A stretch of 7,507 nt of DNA from Crocinitomicaceae bacterium (GCA_013215515.1 JABSPC010000116.1:1-7507), one strand, 5' to 3'. Positions 1 through 7,144 are shown, counted from the stretch's first letter. The notes: a model not told the origin generated them from the sequence alone. Numbers and translations are program-made.

Positions 1-7
1 GCTTTCC

Positions 8-15
8 TATTTTTA
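8..15 (+). promoter_or_regulatory. possible -7 element of a murF promoter
   Basis: TATTTTTA matches the Bacteroidota primary-sigma -7 consensus TAnnTTTG except at the last base. It lies only four bases before the murF ATG, so a transcript from it would be leaderless or nearly so. Any -33 TTTG element would fall left of the window, so it cannot be checked here. The match could be chance in AT-rich DNA, and murF could equally be transcribed from an upstream gene. Confidence 0.25.
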
Positions 16-19
16 CCCT

Positions 20-1315
20 ATGAACACGTCAATATTTCAACCTTTTTATAATTCTTCTGGAATCTGTACCGATACAAGATCTATTCAAGAAAACAGCCTT
101 TTCATTTGTATCAAGGGAGATAATTTTGACGGAAACACATTTGCATCTCAAGCCATTGAATCAGGCGCATCACACGTTATTATTGACAACCCTTCTTATT
201 TTGTTGACAACGGAACCATGACTCTCGTTGAAAATAGTATTAAGTACTTACAAAAACTGGCGAATTTTCATCGGAATAAATTTGACATTCCGGTAATCGG
301 AATAACAGGAAGTAACGGAAAAACGACGACAAAAGAATTAATCTTGGAGGTTCTTTCAAAAAAATACAATGTATTGGCAACCATTGGCAATTTGAACAAT
401 CAATTAGGCGTTCCGTTTACTTTGCTTCGAATGAAAGAAGAACATGAAGTTGCAATCATCGAAATGGGGGCAAATAAATTCAAAGACATTGAGGAACTTT
501 GTGATATAACTGAGCCAACGCATGGCATAATTACAAATATTGGAAAAGCTCACTTAGAGGGGTTTATCGATTTTGACGGTGTGTTAAAGACAAAAAAAGA
601 ACTTTACGACGCTATAGAAAAAGTAAAAGGGACAATCATCATAAACGAAGATGATTCGACGCTAATGAACATTACCCCTGTCGGAATCTCTTTGGTAACA
701 TACGGTGCGGACCAACCATTTTCTATTGTTCAGGGGAAACTTCTGAACCTCTCCCCTTGCGTTCAAATGAATTGGAAATCAGAAACGTACCAATCGAATA
801 ATTTGTCAACGCAAATGATCGGTAAATATAATTTCTATAATTATTTAGCGGCAGTAGCCTTTGGATATCACTTTGGTGTTTCCAACGAAGCCATTTCTGA
901 GGCATTAGAAGGTTATTCACCCACCAATAATCGATCTCAAGTAAAAAAAACCGATTCAAATACACTCATTTTAGATTGCTACAATGCCAACCCAACGAGC
1001 ATGCAATCGGCCCTAGAAAGCTTTTCGATGAATAATGATGCTCATAAGTTGTTTATCATAGGCGATATGAAAGAACTTGGACCAGACACTTCAATTGAAC
1101 ACCAAAAAGTAATTCAACAGATAGAATCACTTGGTTTAATGGGAATTGTTGTTGGAGATGAATTCGGGAAAATAAAATCTGCATCAATTTTAAAGCACTT
1201 TAAAAATGCTGAAGATGCACGGCAACATTTGAAAGAAAACAAAATTGATGATCATCTTATCCTACTAAAAGGCTCTAGAAGCATCGGACTTGAAATTATT
1301 GAAAAGAGTTTATAA
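20..1315 (+). CDS. murF: UDP-N-acetylmuramoyl-tripeptide--D-alanyl-D-alanine ligase (MurF)
   Basis: This cytoplasmic ligase uses ATP to join D-Ala-D-Ala to the UDP-MurNAc-tripeptide, the last soluble step of peptidoglycan precursor synthesis. The 431-residue protein shows the three Mur ligase domains. The N-terminal UDP-binding domain (about 1-88) has the TDTR motif at 18-21. The central ATPase domain (about 89-290) has the P-loop GITGSNGKTTTK at 94-105, the MurF-type TIGNLNNQLGVP at 121-132, EMGA at 148-151 and the NIGKAH histidine at 178. K192 aligns by inference with the carbamylated lysine. The C-terminal domain has NNRSQ at 303-307, DCYNANPTSM at 319-328, GDMKELG at 348-354 and LKGSRS at 416-421. 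Length is close to the family norm (E. coli about 450). The frame stays open to the left edge, but this ATG puts the TDTR motif where MurF proteins have it. No Shine-Dalgarno is visible. It converges with the acyl-CoA dehydrogenase gene. Confidence 0.96.
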   Translation: MNTSIFQPFYNSSGICTDTRSIQENSLFICIKGDNFDGNTFASQAIESGASHVIIDNPSYFVDNGTMTLVENSIKYLQKLANFHRNKFDIPVIGITGSNGKTTTKELILEVLSKKYNVLATIGNLNNQLGVPFTLLRMKEEHEVAIIEMGANKFKDIEELCDITEPTHGIITNIGKAHLEGFIDFDGVLKTKKELYDAIEKVKGTIIINEDDSTLMNITPVGISLVTYGADQPFSIVQGKLLNLSPCVQMNWKSETYQSNNLSTQMIGKYNFYNYLAAVAFGYHFGVSNEAISEALEGYSPTNNRSQVKKTDSNTLILDCYNANPTSMQSALESFSMNNDAHKLFIIGDMKELGPDTSIEHQKVIQQIESLGLMGIVVGDEFGKIKSASILKHFKNAEDARQHLKENKIDDHLILLKGSRSIGLEIIEKSL

Positions 1316-1353
1316 AAAAATCCCCTTGTCTCGGTTAAACCAAGACGAGGGGA
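1314..1353. terminator. rho-independent terminator shared by murF and the acyl-CoA dehydrogenase gene
   Basis: Arms at 1321-1334 and 1340-1353 form a 14-position stem around a 5-base TTAAA loop. Read on the plus strand it has one G-U wobble and one C-A mismatch, and its outer end is a GC-rich TCCCC/GGGGA clamp. The seven As at 1314-1320 become a clean U-tract for leftward transcripts, so it is a strong terminator for the minus-strand gene that stops at 1380. On the plus strand only three Ts follow (1355-1357), so it should act more weakly for murF. The A-run overlaps the murF stop codon. Confidence 0.88.
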
Positions 1354-1379
1354 CTTTAAATAGTATTCTAATGTGAGGA

Positions 1380-2522
1380 TTAATCCTTCAATAAGTTTCT
1401 TGAAATAACAATTTTTTGAATTTCAGAAGTTCCTTCATAAATCTGAGTAATCTTCGCGTCTCTCATTAAGCGTTCAACGTGGTATTCTTTAACGAAACCA
1501 TATCCGCCATGAATTTGAACGGCTTCAACCGTGTGCTCCATTGCAACTTTCGAAGCATATAGCTTAGCCATTGCTCCAGATTGGTCGTAATTTCTTCCAG
1601 CGTCTTTATCCGTTGCTGCTTTATACACTAACAGTTTAGCTGCTTCAATATCGGTCGCCATATCAGCAAGTTTAAACGCTATAACTTGATGCTTAGAAAT
1701 TTCTTTTCCGAAAGCTTTACGTTCCTTTGAATAAGCCGTTGCCAATTCAAATGCTCCACCAGCGATTCCCAATGCTTGAGATGCAATTCCTATTCTTCCA
1801 CCAGAAAGAACTTTCATTGCAAATTTGAATCCAAATCCATCTTCTCCAATTCTATTTTCTTTTGGAACTTTCACATCATTAAACAACAACGTGTGCGTAT
1901 CCGATCCACGAATTCCCATTTTATCTTCTTTAGCTCCTACAATGAAACCTTCCATTCCTCTTTCAATGATAAAAGCATTAATTCCTCTATGCCCTGCCTC
2001 AACGTCTGTTTGAGCAATAACCAAATAAACTGAAGCCGAAGAACCATTTGTAATCCAGTTCTTAGTTCCATTCAATAAATAATGATCACCTTGATCAACA
2101 GCCCTAGTTTGTTGCGACGTAGCATCTGATCCAGCTTCAGGTTCTGACAAGCAAAATGCACCGATCTGTTCACCTTTCGCTAATGGGATAAGATATTTTT
2201 GTTTTTGCTCCTCAGTTCCGAATTGTTCAAGTCCCCAGCAAACCAATGAATTATTAACGGACATACAAACCGAAGTCGAAGCATCCACCTTAGAAATTTC
2301 TTCCATAGCTAATGCATAAGAAAGCGTATCCATTCCTGAACCGCCATACTTTGGATCAACCATCATTCCCATGAATCCCAGCTCACCCAATTGGCGAATC
2401 TCATCTGCAGGAAAACGCTGTTCGTTATCTCTTTCAATAACACCAGGTTTCAACACATTTTGAGCGAAATCTCTAGCAGCTTCTTTAACGGCCAATTGCT
2501 CTTCTGATAATTCAAAATTCAT
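1380..2522 (-). CDS. acyl-CoA dehydrogenase (short/branched-chain type)
   Basis: This FAD-dependent flavoenzyme makes the alpha,beta double bond in an acyl-CoA and passes electrons to electron-transfer flavoprotein. The 380-residue length is typical of the soluble short-, medium- and branched-chain family. The N-terminal helical domain covers about 1-115. The first signature, CLSEPEAGSDA, is at 124-134 and the NGTKNWITNG flavin-region strand at 151-160. The C-terminal helical domain starts near 230 with GGRIGIASQALG at 241-252. The second signature runs from Q336 through GGYGF (339-343) to D355. IYEGTSEIQ at 361-369 holds E363, which matches the catalytic base of SCAD/MCAD-type enzymes, so the protein should be active. 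The chain-length class cannot be read from sequence; butyryl-CoA or branched acyl-CoA (from Leu/Ile/Val) are likely candidates. The ATG at 2522 gives the standard MNFELSEEQ start. It is transcribed alone, divergent from anmK. Confidence 0.95.
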   Translation of the reverse strand: MNFELSEEQLAVKEAARDFAQNVLKPGVIERDNEQRFPADEIRQLGELGFMGMMVDPKYGGSGMDTLSYALAMEEISKVDASTSVCMSVNNSLVCWGLEQFGTEEQKQKYLIPLAKGEQIGAFCLSEPEAGSDATSQQTRAVDQGDHYLLNGTKNWITNGSSASVYLVIAQTDVEAGHRGINAFIIERGMEGFIVGAKEDKMGIRGSDTHTLLFNDVKVPKENRIGEDGFGFKFAMKVLSGGRIGIASQALGIAGGAFELATAYSKERKAFGKEISKHQVIAFKLADMATDIEAAKLLVYKAATDKDAGRNYDQSGAMAKLYASKVAMEHTVEAVQIHGGYGFVKEYHVERLMRDAKITQIYEGTSEIQKIVISRNLLKD

Positions 2523-2559
2523 AATAAATTGGTTTTATTTCTTACATATTTGCAGGACA

Positions 2560-2567
2560 CAAATTTA
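2560..2567 (-). promoter_or_regulatory. putative -7 element for the acyl-CoA dehydrogenase gene
   Basis: On the minus strand this reads TAAATTTG, a perfect match to the Bacteroidota -7 consensus TAnnTTTG. It would start transcription near 2553-2555 and give a leader of about 30 bases before the ATG at 2522. I see no good TTTG at the expected 17-23 base distance upstream, so the call rests on the -7 element and its position. It overlaps the proposed -33 element of anmK. Confidence 0.5.
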
Positions 2568-2594
2568 ACGCTTTAATTTTATTTTCTACCTTTA
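2564..2594 (+). promoter_or_regulatory. putative anmK promoter
   Basis: TTTA at 2564-2567 and TACCTTTA at 2587-2594, 19 bases apart, resemble the Bacteroidota TTTG / TAnnTTTG pair, with the final G replaced by A in both. The start site would fall around 2600, at or next to the anmK ATG (2601), so the mRNA would be nearly leaderless. An alternative -7 element, CATATTTG at 2545-2552 (one mismatch), would give a leader of about 40 bases. Confidence 0.4.
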
Positions 2595-2600
2595 ATCACA

Positions 2601-3668
2601 ATGAGTTTATATACAGTAATCGGGGTTATGTCAGGCACTTCAATGGATGGGATTGATGTTGTTTGCGCCACGTTCGAATTCTCTGAAAACGAGCAATGTA
2701 CGCACTCAGTTAAACAATCAAAAACATTCAAATATCCTGATGTAATTCTTGATAAACTGATTTCCTCAACTCAACTTCAACATCCTGAATTATTAATTCT
2801 TGATAAAACATTGGGAATTTATTTTTCAGATTGCATTTTAGAGTTTATCGAAGAGTTTCATCTTGAAACTGCAAACATTGACGCAATTGCATCACATGGA
2901 CATACTATTTTTCATCAGCCAGATAAACGGTTTACCTATCAAATAGGTTGCGGTGAAACAATTGCATTTAGAACAGGAATAAAAGTCATTAATGATTTCC
3001 GACAAAAGGATGTCGTTGCTGGTGGCCAAGGAGCGCCGCTAGTTCCAATTGGAGACAAACTGCTCTATAGTCAGTTTGCCGATGCATTCTTAAACATTGG
3101 TGGCTTTTGCAATATTTCAATTCCATCTGGTCATACCATCGCATTTGACATTTGCCCAGGAAACTTGCCACTGAATAAAATAGCATCTGAACAAGGAAAA
3201 CCTTACGACGAAGGCGGATTGATTGCTCGTTCGGGAACTATTGACCCAAAAATAATGAATGAATTAAACGATTTGAACTATTACAATTCTTCTCCTCCAA
3301 AATCTTTGGGAACAGAATGGATAGAAGCAAACTTTAATCCTATCGTTAGTAAGATCAGCACTCCACAAGATCGAATGCGAACAGTATTAGAACACATCGC
3401 TGAGCAAATCTCTATAGCCTGTCTTAAGAACAAGGTAGAATCTCTTTACATCACTGGAGGCGGAGCTTACAACGATTTTTTAATTCAAAAAATTCAAGAA
3501 AAATCCAAGATAAAAATTGTAATCCCAAACAGTATTGAAATAGAATTCAAGGAAGCCATTATTTTCGGACTTCTAGGCGCTCTTTTCTTAGAAGGAAAGA
3601 CAAACACCTTATCAAGTGTAACTGGAGCTAGCAGAGATGTAATGGGCGGGGTTTTGCACCTTCCATGA
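2601..3668 (+). CDS. anmK: anhydro-N-acetylmuramic acid kinase (AnmK)
   Basis: AnmK opens the 1,6-anhydro ring of anhydroMurNAc and phosphorylates it to MurNAc-6-phosphate, recycling the sugar released by lytic transglycosylases; it acts in the cytoplasm. The 355-residue protein has the hexokinase/actin-like fold motifs of the family: GVMSGTSMDGIDVV at 8-21 (ATP phosphate loop), SHGHTIFHQP at 98-107, NDFRQKDVVAGGQGAPL at 131-147, NIGGFCNIS at 165-173, FDICPGN at 182-188, PPKSLGTEW at 232-240, TGGGAYN at 285-291 and TGASRDVMGG at 341-350. FDICPGN stands where proteobacterial AnmK has a DTGPGN motif; its aspartate, probably the catalytic base, is kept. E. coli AnmK is slightly longer (about 369). 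The ATG is well placed because the phosphate loop begins eight residues in, as in the family. No Shine-Dalgarno is visible. Neighbours are the divergent acyl-CoA dehydrogenase gene and, after 107 bases, the dehydrogenase operon, so anmK is probably transcribed alone. Confidence 0.95.
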   Translation: MSLYTVIGVMSGTSMDGIDVVCATFEFSENEQCTHSVKQSKTFKYPDVILDKLISSTQLQHPELLILDKTLGIYFSDCILEFIEEFHLETANIDAIASHGHTIFHQPDKRFTYQIGCGETIAFRTGIKVINDFRQKDVVAGGQGAPLVPIGDKLLYSQFADAFLNIGGFCNISIPSGHTIAFDICPGNLPLNKIASEQGKPYDEGGLIARSGTIDPKIMNELNDLNYYNSSPPKSLGTEWIEANFNPIVSKISTPQDRMRTVLEHIAEQISIACLKNKVESLYITGGGAYNDFLIQKIQEKSKIKIVIPNSIEIEFKEAIIFGLLGALFLEGKTNTLSSVTGASRDVMGGVLHLP

Positions 3669-3742
3669 GATTAAAAACTAAGCTGTTAGTAACTCAGTTT
3701 AAATCCATAATTGAATTTCGAATTACGATTTGATTTCTTTGT

Positions 3743-3750
3743 TAACTTTG
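3743..3750 (+). promoter_or_regulatory. -7 element of the gdh-nhaD-exbBD operon promoter
   Basis: TAACTTTG is a perfect TAnnTTTG match in the 107-base gap between anmK and the dehydrogenase gene. Transcription would start near 3755-3757, leaving a leader of about 20 bases that holds an A-rich AAAGGA site. No perfect TTTG lies 17-21 bases upstream; TTTC at 3716-3719 (23 bases away) is the nearest candidate. This is the only clear promoter ahead of the four-gene run. Confidence 0.6.
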
Positions 3751-3761
3751 CTCATCCAAAA

Positions 3762-3767
3762 AAAGGA
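3762..3767 (+). promoter_or_regulatory. ribosome-binding site deciding the dehydrogenase start
   Basis: AAAGGA lies eight bases before the ATG at 3776 and only five before the in-frame TTG at 3773. The spacing and the stronger start codon favour ATG. It is the only Shine-Dalgarno-like site I see before a gene in this window. Confidence 0.5.
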
Positions 3768-3775
3768 TTTAGTTG

Positions 3776-5005
3776 ATGAAAGAATTACTCCAAAAGTTTG
3801 AGAATAAGAGACCAGAAATAGTTTTTGAATGGAAAGATGCAGAAACAGAAGCAGAAGGATGGGTTGTGATTAACTCATTAAGAGGAGGTGCTGCAGGAGG
3901 TGGTACTAGAATGAGAATTGGTCTCGATAAAAGAGAAGTAGAGTCATTAGCTAAAACAATGGAAGTTAAATTCACAGTGGCGGGACCTGCAATTGGAGGT
4001 GCTAAATCAGGAATTAACTTCGATCCAAGTGACCCAAGAAAAGAAGGTGTATTGAGAAGATGGTTCGCAGCAGTGACTCCATTACTGAAACACTACTACG
4101 GAACAGGTGGTGATTTGAATGTTGATGAAATCCATGAAGTAATTCCAATTACTGAGGATTGCGGAGTTTGGCACCCTCAAGAAGGAGTATTCAACGGACA
4201 TTTTCAACCAAGAGACGCACAAAAAATCAATAGAATTGGGCAATTGCGCCAAGGAGTATTGAAAGCAATCGAAGATGAATCATACTCTCCTGACGTTAGT
4301 AGAAAATACGTTATAGCTGATATGATTACGGGTTACGGTGTAGCTGAATCAATCAAACATTTCTACGATTTGTACGGTGGAGAAGTCGCTGGAAAGCGCG
4401 TAATCGTTCAAGGATGGGGTAATGTTGGTTCTGCAGGAGCTTATTATTTAGCCCAACAAGGAGCCAAAATCGTTGGAATCATTGACCGAGTTGGTGGATT
4501 GGTCAATGAAGTTGGGTTCTCAACGGAAGAAATTAGAGAATTGTTCTTGACGAAAGACGGAAATTCATTGAACCATCCAAACTTAATTGCATACGATGAA
4601 ATGAACGCTAAGATTTGGGATTTGAAGGCTGAAGTCTTTATTCCTTGTGCTGGTTCACGTATGATTACAGAGGATCAATTGGATAGAATGATTGCAGCTG
4701 GAATGGAGGTTATCTCGTCTGGAGCAAATGTTCCTTTCGCTGATCCTGAAATTTTCTTCGGACCAATTGCTGATAAAGCAGACAATAATTTAACGGTAAT
4801 TCCTGATTTCATTTCGAATTGTGGAATGGCAAGAGTATTCGCTTATTTGATGAGCAATGACTTAAAAGAACTTACTGACGAAGGAATCTTTAGTGACACG
4901 AGTAACATCATTCGTGAAGCTATCGCAAACGCACAAACCATAAACCCTAATAAAACTGGACTTGCTAAAACTGCATTTGGACACGCTTTGAAGCAACTCG
5001 TTTAA
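3776..5005 (+). CDS. Glu/Leu/Phe/Val-type amino acid dehydrogenase (glutamate dehydrogenase-like)
   Basis: NAD(P)-dependent oxidative deamination of an amino acid (or reductive amination of its 2-oxo acid) is the family reaction. The substrate is not certain. The 409-residue protein has an N-terminal substrate domain with a glycine-rich GGAAGGGTRMR at 37-47, K65 in MEVKF (substrate-carboxylate lysine position) and K77 in GGAKSG (catalytic lysine position), then GTGGDLNVDE at 109-118. The Rossmann domain has TGYGV at 185-189, GWGNVG at 213-218 and an acidic D237 near the end of the second strand, which favours NAD. Late motifs PCAGSRMIT (290-298), SGANVPF (315-321) and PDFISNCGMARVFAYLM (343-359) replace the usual family versions. 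Length fits hexameric GDH better than leucine dehydrogenase (about 365), but the sequence is divergent from both. A TTG just upstream is a possible but less likely start. nhaD follows after 21 bases, so this is probably the first gene of an operon. Confidence 0.85.
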   Translation: MKELLQKFENKRPEIVFEWKDAETEAEGWVVINSLRGGAAGGGTRMRIGLDKREVESLAKTMEVKFTVAGPAIGGAKSGINFDPSDPRKEGVLRRWFAAVTPLLKHYYGTGGDLNVDEIHEVIPITEDCGVWHPQEGVFNGHFQPRDAQKINRIGQLRQGVLKAIEDESYSPDVSRKYVIADMITGYGVAESIKHFYDLYGGEVAGKRVIVQGWGNVGSAGAYYLAQQGAKIVGIIDRVGGLVNEVGFSTEEIRELFLTKDGNSLNHPNLIAYDEMNAKIWDLKAEVFIPCAGSRMITEDQLDRMIAAGMEVISSGANVPFADPEIFFGPIADKADNNLTVIPDFISNCGMARVFAYLMSNDLKELTDEGIFSDTSNIIREAIANAQTINPNKTGLAKTAFGHALKQLV

Positions 5006-5026
5006 AACTCAAATAACTACTATATC

Positions 5027-6403
5027 ATGGAAATCTTTATTGTATCCGTTTTTGTTCTTGGCTACCTAGCGATAACCCTAGAGCACACTCTGAAAATCGA
5101 CAAGCTTGTGCCGGCGTTGTTAATGATGGCATTGGCATGGGCAGGAATTGCATTCGGTCTAGACAGCTTCCCTACTTGGTTTGACAGCCATCATGCGGCT
5201 TTGCTAAATGGTCAAACGTTACCTAATGGTGAAATAATGGCAAATTTCACAGAATTACATCACCATGAAAGACTGGAACTTATGGAGGGAACACTACTCC
5301 ATCATTTCGGTAAAACTTGTGAGATCTTGATATTCCTTGTTGGAGCCATGACTATTGTTGAAATCATTGATCACTTCAATGGGTTTCACTCTATTAAAAG
5401 AATCATTAAAACACGGAAAAAGTCGATGTTGCTTTGGATCGTTTGTATTCTAGGATTCATTCTTTCAGCTATCATTGATAACTTAACTGCAACGATTGTA
5501 TTGATTACAATACTTCGAAAACTTGTAAAAGACACCAATTTAAGAATGTGGTACGCTGGTATGATTATCGTTGCTGCAAACGCAGGTGGTGCTTGGTCTC
5601 CAATTGGTGACGTTACTACTACAATGCTTTGGATGGGTGATAAAGTAACTGCAATGCAATTGATCATTAAATTACTTCTTCCGTCACTGGTTTGTATGAT
5701 TGTCCCTACTGTAATCGCTTCATTCCTACCTGCATTTAGAGGTAGTATTGCTGAAGACAATAAAAGTGAAGAAGAACCTAGTCAACATGGAACTAAAATG
5801 TTGGTCTTAGGTCTTGCAATGATTGTATTCGTTCCTATCTTCAAAACTGTAACACATCTTCCTCCTTACGTTGGAATGATGTTATCACTTTCAATTGTGG
5901 CTCTAGTTGCTGAGTTTATTAGCTCAAGAGAGTTTTCAATGGTTGCAAAAGAGGAAAATAGTGGATCACATCATAGCAGCCCAACATTTGGTGCTCTTTC
6001 TAAAATTGAAATGCCTTCGATCTTATTCTTCTTAGGAATTTTGATGACAGTAGCAGCGATGGAATCACTTGGATTGATATTCCAGTTTGGGCAAGATGTA
6101 AACAATACCCTTGATACAAATGTATTTATTACCTTACTGGGCGCTGGATCTGCTGTTATTGATAATGTACCGTTAGTTGCAGCATCAATGGGTATGTTCA
6201 CAGAAAGTACAGATCATAGTACGTGGCACTTTATAGCATATGCCGCAGGAACTGGTGGAAGTATGTTAATCATTGGATCAGCAGCAGGTGTCGTTGCAAT
6301 GGGAATGGAGAAAATTTCTTTCTTCTGGTATTTGAAGAAAATTAGTCTTTTGGCACTAGTTGGCTATTTGGCAGGAGTGGCAGTATTCTTGCTATTTAAA
6401 TAA
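5027..6403 (+). CDS. nhaD: Na+/H+ antiporter, NhaD family
   Basis: NhaD is an inner-membrane antiporter of the ion transporter superfamily that expels Na+ (or Li+) in exchange for H+ and helps with salt and alkaline pH. The 458-residue protein has about 11-13 hydrophobic segments, roughly at 3-19, 27-45, 97-116, 134-168 (broken), 175-200, 210-234, 257-274, 281-299, 329-352, 366-390, 400-424 and 434-457. Family hallmarks are GAMTIVEIIDHF at 106-117, the broken-helix IIDNLTATIV at 149-158, NAGGAWSPIGDVTTTMLW at 185-202 and the second-half counterpart VIDNVPLVAA at 377-386. The paired DN motifs (D151/N152 and D379/N380) reflect the inverted-repeat fold. Odd points are a polar loop at about 47-94 with HH, HHH and HH clusters, and another HH at 315-316. 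It begins 21 bases after the dehydrogenase gene and ends 30 bases before exbB, with no terminator on either side. No Shine-Dalgarno is visible. Confidence 0.93.
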   Translation: MEIFIVSVFVLGYLAITLEHTLKIDKLVPALLMMALAWAGIAFGLDSFPTWFDSHHAALLNGQTLPNGEIMANFTELHHHERLELMEGTLLHHFGKTCEILIFLVGAMTIVEIIDHFNGFHSIKRIIKTRKKSMLLWIVCILGFILSAIIDNLTATIVLITILRKLVKDTNLRMWYAGMIIVAANAGGAWSPIGDVTTTMLWMGDKVTAMQLIIKLLLPSLVCMIVPTVIASFLPAFRGSIAEDNKSEEEPSQHGTKMLVLGLAMIVFVPIFKTVTHLPPYVGMMLSLSIVALVAEFISSREFSMVAKEENSGSHHSSPTFGALSKIEMPSILFFLGILMTVAAMESLGLIFQFGQDVNNTLDTNVFITLLGAGSAVIDNVPLVAASMGMFTESTDHSTWHFIAYAAGTGGSMLIIGSAAGVVAMGMEKISFFWYLKKISLLALVGYLAGVAVFLLFK

Positions 6404-6433
6404 TAAATGAACCTTTTTAAACGTTAAAACGAT

Positions 6434-7144
6434 ATGAGTGTATCTTTTCTTTTACAAGTACAAGAAACAGGAGCTGCCGCAGCTACCGCAACTGAAACAG
6501 GAGTTAAGGAAGTTGCTGTTTGGGAAATTCTTAAAACTGCAAGTCAAACTGGATTTGGGTTGGTCATCAATATTCTATTGGCTTTAATGCTTGGGTATTC
6601 GATCTTCATTTTTGTTGAGCGCTATTTGGCATTGAGAAAAGCATCCAAAGCAGAAGAAGGATTCTTAGTGAAAATTAAGGAATATATTCTTAATGGAAAA
6701 ATTGATTCTGCAAAAGATTATTGCTCTAGATCAGACTCTCCATCCGCGAGAATGTTGGAAAAAGGAATTTCAAGATTAGGGAAACCTATTGAGAATATCA
6801 CAGCAACGATTGAGAATACAGGGAAACTTGAAATTCTTCGATTGGAGCAACGATTGAGCTTTTTAGCAACAGCTGCAGGTGCGGCACCAATGATTGGATT
6901 CCTTGGAACTGTAGTTGGTATGATCATTGTATTTATAGATTTAGGAAATGCAACTTCACTTGATTTACAAGTGATCGCTCCGGGTATCATGACGGCAATG
7001 GTAACGACTGTTGAAGGATTGATTGTAGGTATTATCGCATATGTAGGATATAACTACTTGGTAGCGAAAGTTGAAAAGGTTGTTTACCAAATGGAAAACG
7101 ATGCCTTAGAGTTTACGGATTTATTGAACGAACCTGGTAAATAA
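6434..7144 (+). CDS. exbB: MotA/TolQ/ExbB family proton channel protein (ExbB)
   Basis: ExbB forms, with ExbD, the inner-membrane proton channel that energises TonB for uptake through outer-membrane receptors. The 236-residue protein has three predicted membrane segments, as the family does: about 42-62, about 143-168 with GFLGTVVGM at 155-163, and about 182-209 with the polar TTVEGLIVG stretch at 191-199 that lines the channel. A cytoplasmic domain lies between the first two (about 65-140). The N-terminal 30 residues are rich in Ala and Thr and should face the periplasm. TolQ or MotA relatives are the alternatives; the ExbD gene directly after it and the phylum favour ExbB. The gap to exbD is 6 bases, so translation is probably coupled. 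No promoter is evident in the 30 bases before it, so it probably depends on the dehydrogenase operon promoter. Confidence 0.9.
   Translation: MSVSFLLQVQETGAAAATATETGVKEVAVWEILKTASQTGFGLVINILLALMLGYSIFIFVERYLALRKASKAEEGFLVKIKEYILNGKIDSAKDYCSRSDSPSARMLEKGISRLGKPIENITATIENTGKLEILRLEQRLSFLATAAGAAPMIGFLGTVVGMIIVFIDLGNATSLDLQVIAPGIMTAMVTTVEGLIVGIIAYVGYNYLVAKVEKVVYQMENDALEFTDLLNEPGK

Noticed and set aside
1776..2033. Plus-strand open frames inside the acyl-CoA dehydrogenase gene
   Set aside because: They are antisense to a conserved enzyme, their composition is low-complexity Ser/Asn/Phe, and they match no family I know.
3675..3700. Weak hairpin after anmK (AAACTAAG / CTCAGTTT, 10-base loop) as a terminator
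   Set aside because: The stem is AT-rich with one mismatch and no T-run follows, so it is not convincing. It remains possible that anmK reads into the next operon.
3708..3725. TAATT-8 bases-AATTA inverted repeat upstream of the dehydrogenase promoter, as an operator
   Set aside because: The arms are only five bases and pure A/T, expected by chance in such DNA. Conservation in relatives would be needed.
3773..3775. TTG as the start codon of the dehydrogenase
   Set aside because: ATG follows directly in frame at 3776 with better spacing from AAAGGA, and the extra residue adds nothing to the family alignment.
5386..5760. 124-codon open frame on the minus strand inside nhaD
   Set aside because: It lies wholly within a strongly supported membrane-protein gene, has no recognisable motif, and looks like a mirror of the nhaD codons.
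6404..6433. Separate promoter for exbB in the gap after nhaD
   Set aside because: The 30 bases hold no TAnnTTTG element; the small AACGTT palindrome is too short to mean anything.
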